Below are positions 28,204-37,047 of a DNA stretch of 64,000 bases, piece after piece (within the stretch, counting starts at the first letter, position 1; every line of letters starts with the position of its first letter). The stretch is from Glaciimonas sp. CA11.2 (GTDB lineage: Bacteria > Pseudomonadota > Gammaproteobacteria > Burkholderiales > Burkholderiaceae_D), in NCBI RefSeq assembly GCF_034314045.1, contig NZ_JAVIWL010000001.1, positions 62,001-126,000 on the forward strand, written 5' to 3'. The position numbers and the translations under genes were made by a program. The notes beneath the pieces were generated by a model, which did no database searches, was not told where the DNA came from, and saw only the letters and a list, made by a program, of their open reading frames with translations.

Positions 28204-29739
28204 TTAGCCATGTGCTTTGAATAACAACACCAACATCACGCCGAAATAAAGAATGATGAATCCCGCAAAGGATGCACTAAATCCGATGGCACTTTTTTTG
28301 CGCCGGGCACTTTCATCAACAGTCCAATTCATGGTCACTGCGCCTAATACCGGAATACCGGTAGCTTCCAGAAGTTCACTCTGACTTAGGAAGGTGGGTC
28401 GAATTTGACTTATAAGTAACGTCAATCCGACGCCAGCTGCCAAGGCAGCGACGAATAAAATCGAAAATAGTTTAAGTCGGTTCGGACCAACAGGTAAGAT
28501 TGGAACGGTAGGAGGATCGATAACGCGAAATGTCAGCAAGTCCGTTGCCGAACTAAGATCCCCAGATAACTTGGCGGCGTCGCGGCGTCCAACAAGTTTT
28601 TCATAATTTTCTTTATTAATCTGATAATCACGATTGAGTTGGGCAAACTGGGCGTCTATATCGGGCGCAGCCCCGTTTTGCGCCTTCAGTCGCGCATAGC
28701 GAGCGGCATACTCGCCTGTCCGCGCTCTCATGCTGGCAACTTTTGCCTCTGCCGCAGATAATGCGACGCTCAATTGCTGCAACATAGGGCTGTAATTCGC
28801 ACCGGGGTCAATCCCACGCTTGCCTGTTCTGGCCTCTTCAGCTCTACGCGTTTCAAGCTCGGCAATCAGGCGCTTAGTAGCGATAACATCTGGATATTGT
28901 TCCGTAAATTGCATACGCAAATCATCCAGGCGCTTGGTTAGTAACTGGATACGCGCATCCATCTGCGGATTTAATACAATTGCAGGATCATTCTCTTGAT
29001 TGCCGCCCGGCGCTTCGCCGGAGACCTGACGTTTAATCGCATTGCGCGCTTGCTCTGCCTCTTTCAAATCGAGCTGGGCCAAACTTAATGCATCAGCGGA
29101 TAGTTGCAACTGCGTCTCGTAATCGCTACCTTGACGAGGCAGCAAACCAGCATTTTTTTGTTTGAATTCTTTTACTGCATTTTCAGCTGCATTTAACTTA
29201 TCTTCGTAGCCTTTGATCTGCTCTTCAATAAAACGTACTGCCTTGTCCGAGTCTTGCTTTTTGTCGCCGACACTACCTTCTACAAAAATAGTCAACAAGG
29301 ACTGAACAACATCTTTGCCAAGTTTAGGATTTTGATTGTTATAAGTGATGGTGTAAATGTCATCGCGCCCTGTTTGCGTTATTTTAATTTGTGTCGCCAG
29401 TTCATCAGTCAACTTCTCTTTGTCGTCAATATTTTTGGCCTTGATATCCAAGTCTGTCATACGCATGACACGCTCAAGATTGGGTCGACTCAACAGCGTG
29501 TGGCTCATGATTGAAACTTGCTGTTCAACGTTCGGGACGCTAGTCATTCCCGATAACAAAGGCTTCAGGATACTTTGGGTGTCGACGTACACGCGAGCAG
29601 ACGCCTGAAAATCATTAGGTAGTCCATAAATCACACCACCACCAACCAAAAAAACTAGCCATGCAATGGAGGTCGCATACCACTTGTATTTCCATATTAC
29701 GACTGAAAAAGATAAAAGCCGAGGTATTAAATCCAACAT
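28204..29739 (-). CDS. XrtA-associated polysaccharide chain-length determinant (Wzz/PCP)
   Basis: 511 residues. Two membrane segments (near residues 22-42 and at the C-terminus, FAGFIILYFGVMLVLLF) flank a large periplasmic coiled-coil domain with INKENYEKLVGRRDAAKL. This is the co-polymerase layout of TIGR03007. The Pro-rich LTFRVIDPPTVPILPVGPN block precedes a second hydrophobic stretch near residue 425. It pairs with the tyrosine kinase encoded 86 bases downstream. It is the first gene of the long minus-strand operon and faces PrsT across an AT-rich interval. GGAG lies about 11 bases before its ATG. Confidence 0.95.
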   Translation of the reverse strand: MLDLIPRLLSFSVVIWKYKWYATSIAWLVFLVGGGVIYGLPNDFQASARVYVDTQSILKPLLSGMTSVPNVEQQVSIMSHTLLSRPNLERVMRMTDLDIKAKNIDDKEKLTDELATQIKITQTGRDDIYTITYNNQNPKLGKDVVQSLLTIFVEGSVGDKKQDSDKAVRFIEEQIKGYEDKLNAAENAVKEFKQKNAGLLPRQGSDYETQLQLSADALSLAQLDLKEAEQARNAIKRQVSGEAPGGNQENDPAIVLNPQMDARIQLLTKRLDDLRMQFTEQYPDVIATKRLIAELETRRAEEARTGKRGIDPGANYSPMLQQLSVALSAAEAKVASMRARTGEYAARYARLKAQNGAAPDIDAQFAQLNRDYQINKENYEKLVGRRDAAKLSGDLSSATDLLTFRVIDPPTVPILPVGPNRLKLFSILFVAALAAGVGLTLLISQIRPTFLSQSELLEATGIPVLGAVTMNWTVDESARRKKSAIGFSASFAGFIILYFGVMLVLLFKAHG

Positions 29740-30510
29740 AAGCTAACGTTCTCCATACATACTTAATTCGGCCAAAAAATCCGTGGCCAATGCATGAATA
29801 CGCACAGGACAACCTTAGGCTACTTATCTCAATAGCAATATCGAATTGGGTACGATCCGTTAAACATTCCAGATAAGTCGCCGAAAATTTGCGACATTCA
29901 AAATGTTTCAGCACCCTTAAGTTCTGACAATATTGCACCTTTACATTTTTTGATAATATCATCACGTGAAGATAATATTAGTGGTTATTTGCACATTTTC
30001 TTAATGGTCTATTTTATGTCTCTTTATGGCCCGTCATATATTATTAAAAATATTTCCCGTATAACATTTTTACAATCTATCGATAAGAATAATATTTCCT
30101 AAAAAAAATTTTTTAAAGAAAATATAAGAAATTATTTCCCGCGTTACATTTATACGTGCAAATTTTAAATAATATTTCCTGAAGATAATTTTTATACGTG
30201 GAAAATTTAAATTTACTGGCACAGATATCTAAATAATATTTTAAAGTTATTTATTGACAATAGATGAGAGTAGTTCCTAAAAATAATCAATTTATCGATC
30301 AAGATAATATTTAGATACTAAGAGGTGTAGTAGTTGTTATAGTCGTTGGTTTTAGTACAAAGCAAATGATGATGAAAAATCTCGCTGTTTCATCAGCGCT
30401 CTGCATGGCGACGTAAATTAAATTTTATCAAAACGATAATTATTTGGCCCTCCATGCAATAGTTGTATTTTCCAAACCTCCGGCTCGACATGAAGTAACA
30501 AGGACGCGAA
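29740..30510. other. AT-rich divergent control region between wzz-like and prsT genes
   Basis: About 770 bases with no credible gene. It must hold promoters for both divergent EPS operons. Composition drops to very high AT between about 29940 and 30330, with many runs of A or T and repeated AATAATATTT-like words; a degenerate tandem duplication inside it is listed separately. I searched by eye on both strands for GG-N10-GC sigma-54 promoters, expected because PrsR is a sigma-54 activator, and found none convincing. AT-rich spacer DNA of this kind often binds H-NS-like silencers, which is an inference here. Confidence 0.6.
30051..30212 (+). repeat. Degenerate ~80-bp tandem duplication with TATTTCC every ~40 bp
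   Basis: TATTTCC begins at 30051, 30093, 30133 and 30173, spaced 42, 40 and 40 bases. Copies 1 and 3 continue with CCG and a similar ACATTT-containing stretch; copies 2 and 4 continue with CT and an AATTTTT-containing stretch. So the basic event looks like a duplication of about 80 bases that has since diverged. The words AAGATAATATT at 29970 and AAGATAATATTT at 30301 flank the array. Confidence 0.6.
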
Positions 30511-33288
30511 ATGCTCAGTAAAGAAAACAGTTTTGTGATGAAAGCAACCCTCTTGTCGGCTGCGTTTCTATTTGCCTATGGCCTTGCTGCATGTAGCAGG
30601 ACGCAGTCTGCAGACGCATTGATAAGCGAAGCAAGGAACTATCAGCAAAAAGGCGACGACGCGTCTGCACAAATTCAATTGAAAAATGTCCTGCAAAAAA
30701 ATCCCGATAATGTGGAGGCCCGATATTTGCTGGGAATGATTGCCATAGAAACCGGCGATCCACAGTCAGCTGAGAAAGAACTGCGGAGGGCATTAAGCCT
30801 AGGGAAAAGCGCCGAGATGGTGTTGCCTGCCTTAGGGAAATCGCTGCTCATGCAAAATCAGTTTCAGAATGTGCTGGATCAAACAGAAAAAGTTTCTACG
30901 CAAGGCGACGTCCTGGCTATGAGAGGGAACGCCTATCTCGGACTGAGGAGAAATAAGGAGGCTAAAGAAGCCTTTGAATCTAGCCTCAAAAGTGACCCCG
31001 ATTTTCCTGCTGCTCTCATTGGATTAGCCAAGAACGCGTTGATAGAGAATGATGTTGCGGCTGCCACCAGTTTTGCGGAACACGCAGTTAATAAAAACCC
31101 AAAGAATATCGAAGTACTGCTATTTAAGGCCAATTTGCTGAGTGGGCAACACGCTACTGAACCAGCTTTAGCGGCTTTTAATACTGTACTAGCACTGAAA
31201 CCTGACAATGTCGACGCGCTGTTGAATAAAGCCTCTTTAGAAATAGGCGCGAAAAAATTTGCTGAAGCCAAGATCGATATCGATGCCGCGCAAAAAAGTG
31301 CTCCCAAGAATCTAATCGTTCTTTATATGCAGGGATTACTGGATTTTAGTCAGGGAAAAAACGCGGAGGCATTAGAAGGTATACAAAAAGTATTAAGTGC
31401 CATGCCGGACTATATGCCGGGGGTACTGATCGCCGGCGCACTTCAATACAATTTGGGATCAATGCCACAAGCGAAACAATATTTGACCAAATATCTCGCT
31501 AAGAATCCAAATAACCTCTATGCGCGCAAATTACTGGTCTCGACTTTTTTGAATAGCGGCGACATCGCTAACGCAAGTCTCGCTTTAGAGCCTGCATTGA
31601 AAGACCCTTCACAAGACGTCGAACTGTTAATGCTTGCCGGCCAGACTAATATGCAAAGCAAAAACTTTATCAAGGCGGCAGAATATTTCGAAAAAGCGAG
31701 TGCGTTGGTACCGCAAACTGCGAAGCCGCATACAGCATTAGGGTTGAGTAAGTTAGCCATGGGAGAAAATGTAGGAGGAGTCGCTGAACTGGAAATGGCG
31801 ACGACTCTGGATACAAAATCGCCGCAATCGGGCATTTTGTTAATCATGGCGCACATACGTCTTCAGGAATTTGATAAAGCGCTCACGGCAGCAAACGCAC
31901 TTGAGAAAGAACAGCCTAAAAATGTTCTCGTTCAAAGTCTAAAAGGTGATATTTATTACCAGCAAAATAACCTCGTTAGCGCACGCGCAAGTTTTGAAAA
32001 AGCTCTTTCGCTACAAGCGGCTTATTTTCCTGCAATTATCAACCTGGTTCAATTGGACTTAAGGGAAAAAAAACCTGATGTAGCAAGAAAGCGTCTCGAG
32101 GCTTTACTAGCAGTAGACAAAAAGAATATTCAGGCAATAAACGCCATGGCAAGTCTTGCGCTTTTTCAAAAACATCAAGAAGAAGCAACAGCTTGGCTAG
32201 AACGTGCGACACAGGAAGATCCAGAATCATTACCTGCCGCGATGCGCCTGACATCACGTTATTTGCAAATTAACGAAAAGTTAAAAGCGCTGACGCTGGC
32301 GCGTAAGTTGCAAGCCACCCATCCAACCGATCCCGACATGTTGAACCTGCTGGCTCAAACACAGTTTGCCAACAACGACAAATTAGCTGCGTTGGAAAGC
32401 TTTCAGAGACTAGTCGCTTTACTGCCAAATTCGCCTGTGACGCAGTTTAAAATTGCATCGGTTCAGATCGCTCTGGACAATCCTACCGCTGCGTCGGAAG
32501 CAATTAAGAAGGCGCTTGCGATACAGCCTGATTATTTGGATGCCGAGATTTTGCAAACGTCCTTATATATGCGCAGTGGCAATCAGGCGCAAGCAATTGA
32601 GTTTGCCAGGAAGATCCAGAAACAAGCCGGACAGTCAGCCATAGGTTATGAAATAGAAGGCAATATCCTGCTATCCCAGAAAAAACCTGACTTAGCGGCG
32701 AAAGCCTATGAGCAAGCTTTTCTTGTGAATAACAAAAATGTAACACTGCTGATGAAGCTGCATGAATCGCTGAATTTAGCTGGCAAAACGAAAGAGGCAG
32801 ATGCCCGGGTCAACCAATGGTTCGAGCAGCACCCAACGGAGGTTGCCCTACATATTTATCTAGCGGAAACCTATCTCGCGCAGAAGCAAACCAAAGCCGC
32901 AATCGTGCAATATCTATTGGTCTTACGTCAGGAACCTCGCAATATCGGTGTGCTCAACAATCTGGCCCTTGCGTATCAGCAAGAAAAAGATCCTCACGCA
33001 TTGGAAACAGCAGAAAAAGCCCATCAATTGGCAATCGACAACCCTCAGGTAATGGATACGTTGGGCTGGTTGTTAATCGAACAGGGTGATACAACGCGCG
33101 GCCTTCCTCTTGTGCAAAAAGCCAGTAACGCTGCACCAGATGCGTTGGATATCCGGTATCACCTGGCGCTTGGATTGCTGAAGTCTGGCGACAAGGTCAA
33201 AGCAAGAATCGAACTGGATATATTAATAGCAACAGGGAAAAACTTCGCAAATATGGAGGAAGCTAAGGCTTTGGCAAAGACAATATAA
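30511..33288 (+). CDS. prsT: XrtA/PEP-CTERM system TPR-repeat lipoprotein PrsT
   Basis: 925-residue exported lipoprotein. The signal peptide ends in the lipobox LAAC (YGLAACSRTQ, Cys near residue 28). The rest is a continuous array of about 20 or more tetratricopeptide repeats, with recurring units such as A-x-x-x-L-x-x-A-L-x-x-x-P and P-x-N-x-x-A-x-x-L-L. This matches the giant PEP-CTERM TPR lipoprotein family (TIGR02917). It probably acts as a periplasmic scaffold linking polymerisation, export and PEP-CTERM sorting. AAGGA six bases before the ATG supports this start. It is the first gene of a plus-strand operon divergent from the wzz-like gene. Confidence 0.95.
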   Translation: MLSKENSFVMKATLLSAAFLFAYGLAACSRTQSADALISEARNYQQKGDDASAQIQLKNVLQKNPDNVEARYLLGMIAIETGDPQSAEKELRRALSLGKSAEMVLPALGKSLLMQNQFQNVLDQTEKVSTQGDVLAMRGNAYLGLRRNKEAKEAFESSLKSDPDFPAALIGLAKNALIENDVAAATSFAEHAVNKNPKNIEVLLFKANLLSGQHATEPALAAFNTVLALKPDNVDALLNKASLEIGAKKFAEAKIDIDAAQKSAPKNLIVLYMQGLLDFSQGKNAEALEGIQKVLSAMPDYMPGVLIAGALQYNLGSMPQAKQYLTKYLAKNPNNLYARKLLVSTFLNSGDIANASLALEPALKDPSQDVELLMLAGQTNMQSKNFIKAAEYFEKASALVPQTAKPHTALGLSKLAMGENVGGVAELEMATTLDTKSPQSGILLIMAHIRLQEFDKALTAANALEKEQPKNVLVQSLKGDIYYQQNNLVSARASFEKALSLQAAYFPAIINLVQLDLREKKPDVARKRLEALLAVDKKNIQAINAMASLALFQKHQEEATAWLERATQEDPESLPAAMRLTSRYLQINEKLKALTLARKLQATHPTDPDMLNLLAQTQFANNDKLAALESFQRLVALLPNSPVTQFKIASVQIALDNPTAASEAIKKALAIQPDYLDAEILQTSLYMRSGNQAQAIEFARKIQKQAGQSAIGYEIEGNILLSQKKPDLAAKAYEQAFLVNNKNVTLLMKLHESLNLAGKTKEADARVNQWFEQHPTEVALHIYLAETYLAQKQTKAAIVQYLLVLRQEPRNIGVLNNLALAYQQEKDPHALETAEKAHQLAIDNPQVMDTLGWLLIEQGDTTRGLPLVQKASNAAPDALDIRYHLALGLLKSGDKVKARIELDILIATGKNFANMEEAKALAKTI

Positions 33289-33297
33289 TTGCTGTCG

Positions 33298-33333
33298 GCT
33301 GGCTTTAGCTAGAAGTAATCAGGCAAAGCCAGC
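33298..33333 (+). terminator. Hairpin between prsT and acyl carrier protein gene
   Basis: GCTGGCTTT at 33298-33306 is perfectly complementary to AAAGCCAGC at 33325-33333, with an 18-base loop. There is no T-run after it, so it is more likely a processing/attenuation hairpin than a full terminator; the genes on both sides still look co-transcribed. Confidence 0.4.
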
Positions 33334-33406
33334 ATCCTTGTCGGGTTGCATTCGCTCACCCATTATTTACCATTCACCATTTATTTTTACTGCACCTGAA
33401 TTGCAT

Positions 33407-33658
33407 ATGCACTCTATTGAACAGGTCAAGCTCCTCTTGGCGGATACCCTCAATCTTGGTGAGCGGGCAAGCACCTTGCACGCAGATTCCGGCTTGCTGG
33501 GAAGTATCCCAGAATTGGATTCAATGGCCGTTATCCACATCATTACCGCACTCGAAGAGCGCTTCGGCATTGTCATTGATGACGATGAAATCAGTGCTAG
33601 TATTTTTTACACGGTAGGCAGTCTTGCCACTTTTATCGAGCAGAAACTAGCGCAATGA
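33407..33658 (+). CDS. Acyl carrier protein, exosortase A locus type
   Basis: 83 residues from the ATG at 33407 (the frame opens earlier at 33338, but the family starts at HSIEQVKLLL). The phosphopantetheine attachment serine is Ser39 in ELDSMAVI, preceded by LLGSIPELDSM and followed by helix III with ALEERFGI. ACPs of this kind recur in XrtA loci next to the two hydrolases, the AMP-ligase and the decarboxylase, all present here. It probably carries an acyl or aminoacyl group for modification of the EPS. Its stop overlaps the next gene by four bases (ATGA). Confidence 0.88.
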   Translation: MHSIEQVKLLLADTLNLGERASTLHADSGLLGSIPELDSMAVIHIITALEERFGIVIDDDEISASIFYTVGSLATFIEQKLAQ

Positions 33659-34524
33659 AAACGCATCCCGATCGCTTTCCTGCGGAATCTTTTTTTCTGA
33701 CGGCCGCGCCTGGGAAGCGCTTTTGCATCTATCACGCACCACCGCCAGATCGCGTCTGTCGTGGGGCGTTTATTTACGTTCATCCATTTGCGGAAGAAAT
33801 GAATCGGTCACGTCGAGTCGTCACATTGCAGGCCCGCCAATTTGCCGAGAACGGTTATGCCGTGCTGATAATTGATCTGTTCGGTTGCGGTGATAGCACT
33901 GGCGAATTTGCCGACGCAACGTGGGAAATTTGGAAGGCAGATCTGGGCATTGCAGAAAAATGGCTCATTCAGCGTTTGCACACCCAAATAGGTTTATGGG
34001 GGCTACGGTTGGGCGCATTACTCGCGATGGATTTCGCACGGCATGCGCAAAATCGGATAACCTCCATCATTCTTTGGCAGCCTGTGATCAACGGAAAATC
34101 CTTTATGACGCAGTTTCTCAGGCTACGCGCTGCAAGTAGCATTTTAGCCGACGGCCAGAAGCCCATCGGAACCTCAGTGACGACAAATGCAATGCGGAGT
34201 GCAATGCTTGACGGAGAAACGTTCGAAATAGCTGGCTATGACATTTCCCCCGCCCTTACTTCCGCCATTGATGCCCTCGATGCCAAGACGCTATGGGTGA
34301 ATACTGCTCCGATATATTGGTTCGATATAAGTGGCCCTGGCCTCAATACAATACCGTCATTAACAACCGAAGTAGTCAACGAATGGCGGCGTCAGAATGC
34401 TGACTTACACCAGCATGCAGTGTTGGGACAGCCTTTTTGGGCATTACAAGATATATCGGACGCACCTGCATTGCTAACCGTCACTACATCCCTTCTTGAT
34501 GAAGGTTCGGTGATGTCAAAATGA
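33655..34524 (+). CDS. Exosortase A system-associated hydrolase 2 (alpha/beta fold)
   Basis: 289 residues, alpha/beta-hydrolase fold with FIYVHPFAEEMNRSRR early, then VLIIDLFGCGDSTGEF and the elbow region IGLWGLRLGALLA. This matches the TIGR03101 group. The elbow has GLRLG at residues 116-120, so Arg118 stands where the nucleophilic Ser of GxSxG is expected; this is seen in the sequence and I believe is normal for the family. Hydrolytic activity is therefore doubtful, or the residue used differs. It is coupled by ATGA overlaps to both neighbours. Its role could be acyl transfer or release from the carrier protein, which is inference. Confidence 0.87.
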   Translation: MKTHPDRFPAESFFLTAAPGKRFCIYHAPPPDRVCRGAFIYVHPFAEEMNRSRRVVTLQARQFAENGYAVLIIDLFGCGDSTGEFADATWEIWKADLGIAEKWLIQRLHTQIGLWGLRLGALLAMDFARHAQNRITSIILWQPVINGKSFMTQFLRLRAASSILADGQKPIGTSVTTNAMRSAMLDGETFEIAGYDISPALTSAIDALDAKTLWVNTAPIYWFDISGPGLNTIPSLTTEVVNEWRRQNADLHQHAVLGQPFWALQDISDAPALLTVTTSLLDEGSVMSK

Positions 34525-35360
34525 ATGCTGAAGACCATGCTGTACGCTTCCTTTGTCACAATGATTGGCTGTATGGTGTCTTAAGTATGCCTGAGCAGGC
34601 CGGTAACAGAGGTGTCGTGATGCTGGTCGGTGGCCCGCAATATCGCGCGGGAAGTCATCGCCAATTTACGCTGCTGTCGCGCTATCTCGCTTCATCCGGC
34701 ATAGCAACAATGCGGTTCGACTATCGAGGGATGGGTGACAGCGAAGGCGATACGCGAAATTTCGAGGATATTAATGATGACATCCGCTGTGCAATAGACC
34801 ATTTTATTCAATCCGTTCCCGGCATGACTGAAGTGGTCATTTGGGGCCTCTGTGATGCAGCATCAGCAGCACTCTTTTATGCCTGGCGGGATAGCAGGGT
34901 TACCGGACTTGTTCTGCTTAATCCGTGGGTACGAACTGAAAGTGGCTTAGCAAAAGCCCATCTCAAACATTACTACTTCTCACGTCTGTCTGACAATGCC
35001 TTGTGGAAGAAGATTTTGACGGGGAAAGTGGATTATATTGCCGCGGCCCGCTCGTTAATCAATGACGTCAGCATGGCGTGTTTTAAGCGCGCCCAACCAA
35101 GAGCATCAGCGTCATTACCGGATCGCATGTTTGATGGATACAGTCGTTTTAAGGGAAAAGTATTATTAATATTAAGCGGCGACGATCTGACCGCTAGTGA
35201 ATTCAGCGATCTCGTTGCTTCAAACGAAAAATGGCGCGTACTTCTGGAAAATCAGCAAACTCAAACTCACACGTTACCCGGTGCAAATCATACTTTTTCA
35301 ACGAGAGTATGGCGCGACAAAGTCGGGCGCTGGACCAAGGACTGGCTTCAGTCATGGTAG
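34521..35360 (+). CDS. Exosortase A system-associated hydrolase 1 (alpha/beta fold)
   Basis: 279 residues of the TIGR03100 group. VMLVGGPQYRAGSHRQF contains the oxyanion-side strand and loop; MRFDYRGMGDSEGD follows. The nucleophile elbow reads WGLCDAASA, with Cys111 in the nucleophile position, as in dienelactone-hydrolase-like Cys enzymes. The candidate acid is the Asp of ILSGDDL, and the His is that of PGANHTFS near the C-terminus. It is the last gene of the prsT operon, and a strong hairpin lies just downstream. The substrate is unknown; a thioester on the adjacent acyl carrier protein is a reasonable guess. Confidence 0.88.
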   Translation: MNAEDHAVRFLCHNDWLYGVLSMPEQAGNRGVVMLVGGPQYRAGSHRQFTLLSRYLASSGIATMRFDYRGMGDSEGDTRNFEDINDDIRCAIDHFIQSVPGMTEVVIWGLCDAASAALFYAWRDSRVTGLVLLNPWVRTESGLAKAHLKHYYFSRLSDNALWKKILTGKVDYIAAARSLINDVSMACFKRAQPRASASLPDRMFDGYSRFKGKVLLILSGDDLTASEFSDLVASNEKWRVLLENQQTQTHTLPGANHTFSTRVWRDKVGRWTKDWLQSW

Positions 35361-35367
35361 AAAATCC

Positions 35368-35400
35368 AAATTGATGGTGGATTTTAGCTACCATCAATTT
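35368..35400. terminator. Bidirectional hairpin terminator between convergent EPS operons
   Basis: AAATTGATGGT at 35368-35378 pairs perfectly with ACCATCAATTT at 35390-35400 (11 bp). The A/T tracts at the stem base allow termination from both sides. It lies between the stop of hydrolase 1 and the convergent export lipoprotein gene. Confidence 0.7.
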
Positions 35401-35472
35401 GTATGTATTTGCACATAAATTTGCACAGTTATTTACAGATTTATTTATGCATCTATCGCAGCGGCGCGAACA

Positions 35473-36090
35473 TCAAAAGAAGCTTTCCGGTATGACCAGT
35501 ATGTCCCCGGGGCGCATCCATATATTGGCGGAAATATCACCGTCCTTAATCAAGTCATTCAGACGAACAGACAGTTTCCGTTGCTTGCCATCGATGGTCC
35601 GAATAATACTGGCTTTATTGCCGGATGCAAATTCAGTCATCCCCCCAACAGCAATCAGTACATCCAACAGAGACATTTCCTGACGATAGGAGAGTGCCTG
35701 CGGTTTGGCGGCCTGTCCGATGACGCGAATTTGCTCGCTGTACGATCCGACAAATCCAGTGACCATCACGGTAACTACTGGCTGCTGAATAAATTTGGTC
35801 AGAGAATTTTCTATATCTCTAGCCAGTTGCGTTGCGGTTTTACCACTAGCCGGCAGATCTTCCACCAAAGGCGTTGAAATTTTTCCGTCAGGGCGCACTG
35901 GAACACTGAGAGATACTTCGGGGTTATGCCAGACGATAATATTGAGATTATCTCCTGGACCAATCAGATAATCATGCCGCTGAACCTGGCTATCGTCCAC
36001 CTGGGGTTGATGGCTGGTGCTAGCGCATCCCCCGAGCATCAACATCGAAACAGCTAAAACGGCTAACCATCTCATGAAGTCGCTATACAT
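35473..36090 (-). CDS. XrtA system exopolysaccharide export lipoprotein (Wza-like)
   Basis: 205 residues. The signal peptide ends in the lipobox LGGC (MLMLGGCASTSH). A polysaccharide-export domain follows, with DYLIGPGDNLNIIVW, VPVRPDGKISTPLV and QPVVTVMVTGF, then a SLBB-like segment with IRVIGQAAKPQALSY and MSLLDVLIAVGGMTEFA. It matches TIGR03027. It is shorter than E. coli Wza and lacks a C-terminal amphipathic helix, as usual for this family. It sits in the outer membrane or its inner leaflet as part of the export channel. It is the last gene of the epsB-like operon. ATG 36075 is an alternative start. Confidence 0.93.
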   Translation of the reverse strand: MYSDFMRWLAVLAVSMLMLGGCASTSHQPQVDDSQVQRHDYLIGPGDNLNIIVWHNPEVSLSVPVRPDGKISTPLVEDLPASGKTATQLARDIENSLTKFIQQPVVTVMVTGFVGSYSEQIRVIGQAAKPQALSYRQEMSLLDVLIAVGGMTEFASGNKASIIRTIDGKQRKLSVRLNDLIKDGDISANIWMRPGDILVIPESFF

Positions 36091-36171
36091 AATTTTTTTC
36101 CTTTTTGATCATTGAAGTTGAGACGAGAGTACAAAAAAAATACGGTGATTATTTTCATCTTGTTGATAAGC

Positions 36172-36978
36172 CTATCTGCGGGCAATCAGGTCACGCACAA
36201 AGTTGACCGGAATCGCATACGTAATGCCACTGGGATTAGTAATCGCAGCTTCCTTCGTTGAATTAATCACTTTGTTAATAACACCATATACAACGCCCGT
36301 TTCTGGATCGTATAACGGACTTCCGCTACCGCCGGGGTAAGCGGTTCCATCCAGTTGGAATACTGGATATGCGTTCCGTTGCATTTGTATGATGGCTTTT
36401 ACGTCCAGATATTTGGCATTAGGCGCCTGCGTGGCAACCGGCGTAATCGCCGCAATCATGCCGCGATGGGTCACATGATGAAATCCTAGAATGCCGGTAA
36501 GAGGAAACCCTGTAAAAACCATCGATTGACCTTCTCGGACAGCAGTAGAGTCGCCCAGCTTCATAGGCGGAAGCGGCAGTCCGCTGATTTTTAACAAAGC
36601 CAGATCATGCAACTTATCCATGGCGATCAATACTGCATCCCGATACTCAATGCCCTCACCTTTTCCTACCGTAATACGTAAAGTTTCCTTGTGCTCACCA
36701 TCAATCAACTCAGGGATAACGTGCGCATTAGTAATGACGCTAAGACCATCGCCCACAACAAATCCAGTACCCACAAAACTAGTCGCTGGGCTACGGAGCT
36801 GCAAGAAAGTGCCAATCCCAACAATGGATGGCTTAACGCTTTCAATCGTCTGCATCAACTCGCTGGCACTGATAGGTTCCAGCAAACAATACCCAATTAA
36901 AAAAATAAGGGACTTTCTAACCAACGATAATGTATTTTTCACATAGTCTCCCATTGGGGATATATTGAAGTCGAACAT
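36172..36978 (-). CDS. Secreted trypsin-like serine protease (S1C-like)
   Basis: 268 residues. A hydrophobic N-terminus (LVRKSLIFLIGYCLLEPISAS) serves as signal peptide or anchor. The chymotrypsin-fold catalytic residues are visible: His86 in TNAHVIPE, Asp125 in KLHDLALLK, Ser218 in YPGGSGSPLYDP. No PDZ domain follows, unlike DegP. It is encoded between the decarboxylase and export lipoprotein genes of the EPS operon and may mature surface proteins or regulate the export machine. The start could also be ATG 36954; neither has a good ribosome site. Confidence 0.85.
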   Translation of the reverse strand: MFDFNISPMGDYVKNTLSLVRKSLIFLIGYCLLEPISASELMQTIESVKPSIVGIGTFLQLRSPATSFVGTGFVVGDGLSVITNAHVIPELIDGEHKETLRITVGKGEGIEYRDAVLIAMDKLHDLALLKISGLPLPPMKLGDSTAVREGQSMVFTGFPLTGILGFHHVTHRGMIAAITPVATQAPNAKYLDVKAIIQMQRNAYPVFQLDGTAYPGGSGSPLYDPETGVVYGVINKVINSTKEAAITNPSGITYAIPVNFVRDLIARR

Positions 36979-37047
36979 AAAAAATCTAAAAAAAATGGTT
37001 GCGATTTTTTACTCGTAATAGTGTTATCACAAGTCATAAGTCACCAT

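Noticed and set aside
30051-30212. Evenly spaced repeats considered as a CRISPR array
   Set aside because: The repeated word is only seven to nine bases, the rest is AT-rich and alternates between two related forms, and no cas gene is nearby.
29740-30510. Sigma-54 promoters for wzz-like and prsT operons
   Set aside because: No GG-N10-GC arrangement with recognisable TGGCAC or TTGCA context was found on either strand.
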